Assembly (NCBI GenBank): GCA_900769075.1
Contig: CAAGFE010000113.1
Location: 1-15,034 of the forward strand
Direction: 5' to 3'
DNA length: 15,034 bases
DNA from: Clostridia bacterium
GTDB taxonomy: Bacteria > Bacillota > Clostridia > Christensenellales > Aristaeellaceae
A program made the position numbers and the translations under genes. Below, one piece after another: positions 14,969 through 15,034 of the stretch (the stretch's first letter is position 1; every line of letters begins with the position of its first letter). Below the pieces are notes generated by a model that saw nothing but the letters and a program-made list of their open reading frames with translations, ran no database searches and was not told the origin of the DNA.

Positions 14969-15025
14969 AAGGCTCCCTCCGTCATCCCGCAAGCGGGATG
15001 CCACCTCCCTCGGTGAGGGAGGCTT
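14969..15025. mobile_element. MITE-like/REP-like double palindrome
   Basis: A 57-base unit bounded by AAGGCTCCCTC (14969-14979) and GAGGGAGGCTT (15015-15025), which are inverted repeats with one mismatch. Inside are CATCCCGC-AA-GCGGGATG (14983-15000) and an alternative stem CCTCCCTC (15004-15011) with GAGGGAGG (15015-15022). It resembles the short GGCTCCCTC...GAGGGAGGC palindromes scattered through many gut Clostridia. There is no coding capacity, so any mobility would depend on an enzyme elsewhere. Confidence 0.55.
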
Positions 15026-15034
15026 AGTTACTGC

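Larger units (their letters stand above)
14640..15034. other. Gene-free intergenic region rich in structured repeats
   Basis: No open frame here has a convincing ribosome-binding site together with recognisable protein features. From left to right it holds a GC-rich stretch with a 6-bp stem (AGCCGC/GCGGCT, near 14700-14725), the inverted G/C motif at 14740-14752, copy B of the dispersed repeat, a bulged hairpin, and a MITE-like double palindrome. Confidence 0.6.

Overview
The window is a GC-rich (about 65% in most genes) stretch of bacterial chromosome. It most likely comes from a gut-type member of the Clostridia, such as a Christensenellales or Oscillospirales relative. The supporting signs are a SpoIIIE/FtsK translocase followed by two protein families found mainly in Firmicutes (Mbeg1-like and UPF0340/YwlG), strong GGAGG ribosome-binding sites, sigma-A type promoters, and intergenic palindromes of the kind common in these genomes. 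The lineage is inferred from gene content only. No prophage, CRISPR array, tRNA, rRNA or transposase was seen.

Layout: positions 1-240 hold a G/C hairpin and copy A of a dispersed structured repeat. Four plus-strand genes follow: a secreted DUF3298/RsiV-like protein (241-1392), an FtsK/SpoIIIE DNA translocase (1450-4584), an Mbeg1-like alpha/beta hydrolase (4629-5756) and a YwlG/UPF0340 protein (5740-6288). The last two overlap by 17 bases. A VOC-fold protein of clearly lower GC (6373-6783) comes next and ends at a hairpin shared with the convergent gene. Two glycoside hydrolases then diverge from a 199-base promoter region: a YicI-like GH31 alpha-xylosidase on the minus strand (6871-9114) and a GH3 beta-glucosidase/xylosidase on the plus strand (9314-11515). 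Neither has a signal peptide, so they probably trim imported plant-wall oligosaccharides in the cytoplasm. A 17-bp bidirectional terminator separates GH3 from the convergent yebC gene (11576-12322, minus). yebC and aconitase (12628-14559, plus) are divergent, each with a near-consensus promoter of exactly 17-base spacing.

Positions 14560-15034 contain no convincing gene but are dense in signals: a terminator, a near-consensus promoter with no gene behind it, copy B of the dispersed repeat (81 of 86 bases identical to copy A), a bulged hairpin and a MITE-like double palindrome.

The genes are mostly housekeeping and sugar catabolism, and I see no convincing new multi-gene system. The parts most worth a second look are the paired structured repeat, the promoter that fires into it, and the two poorly characterised genes that follow the translocase.
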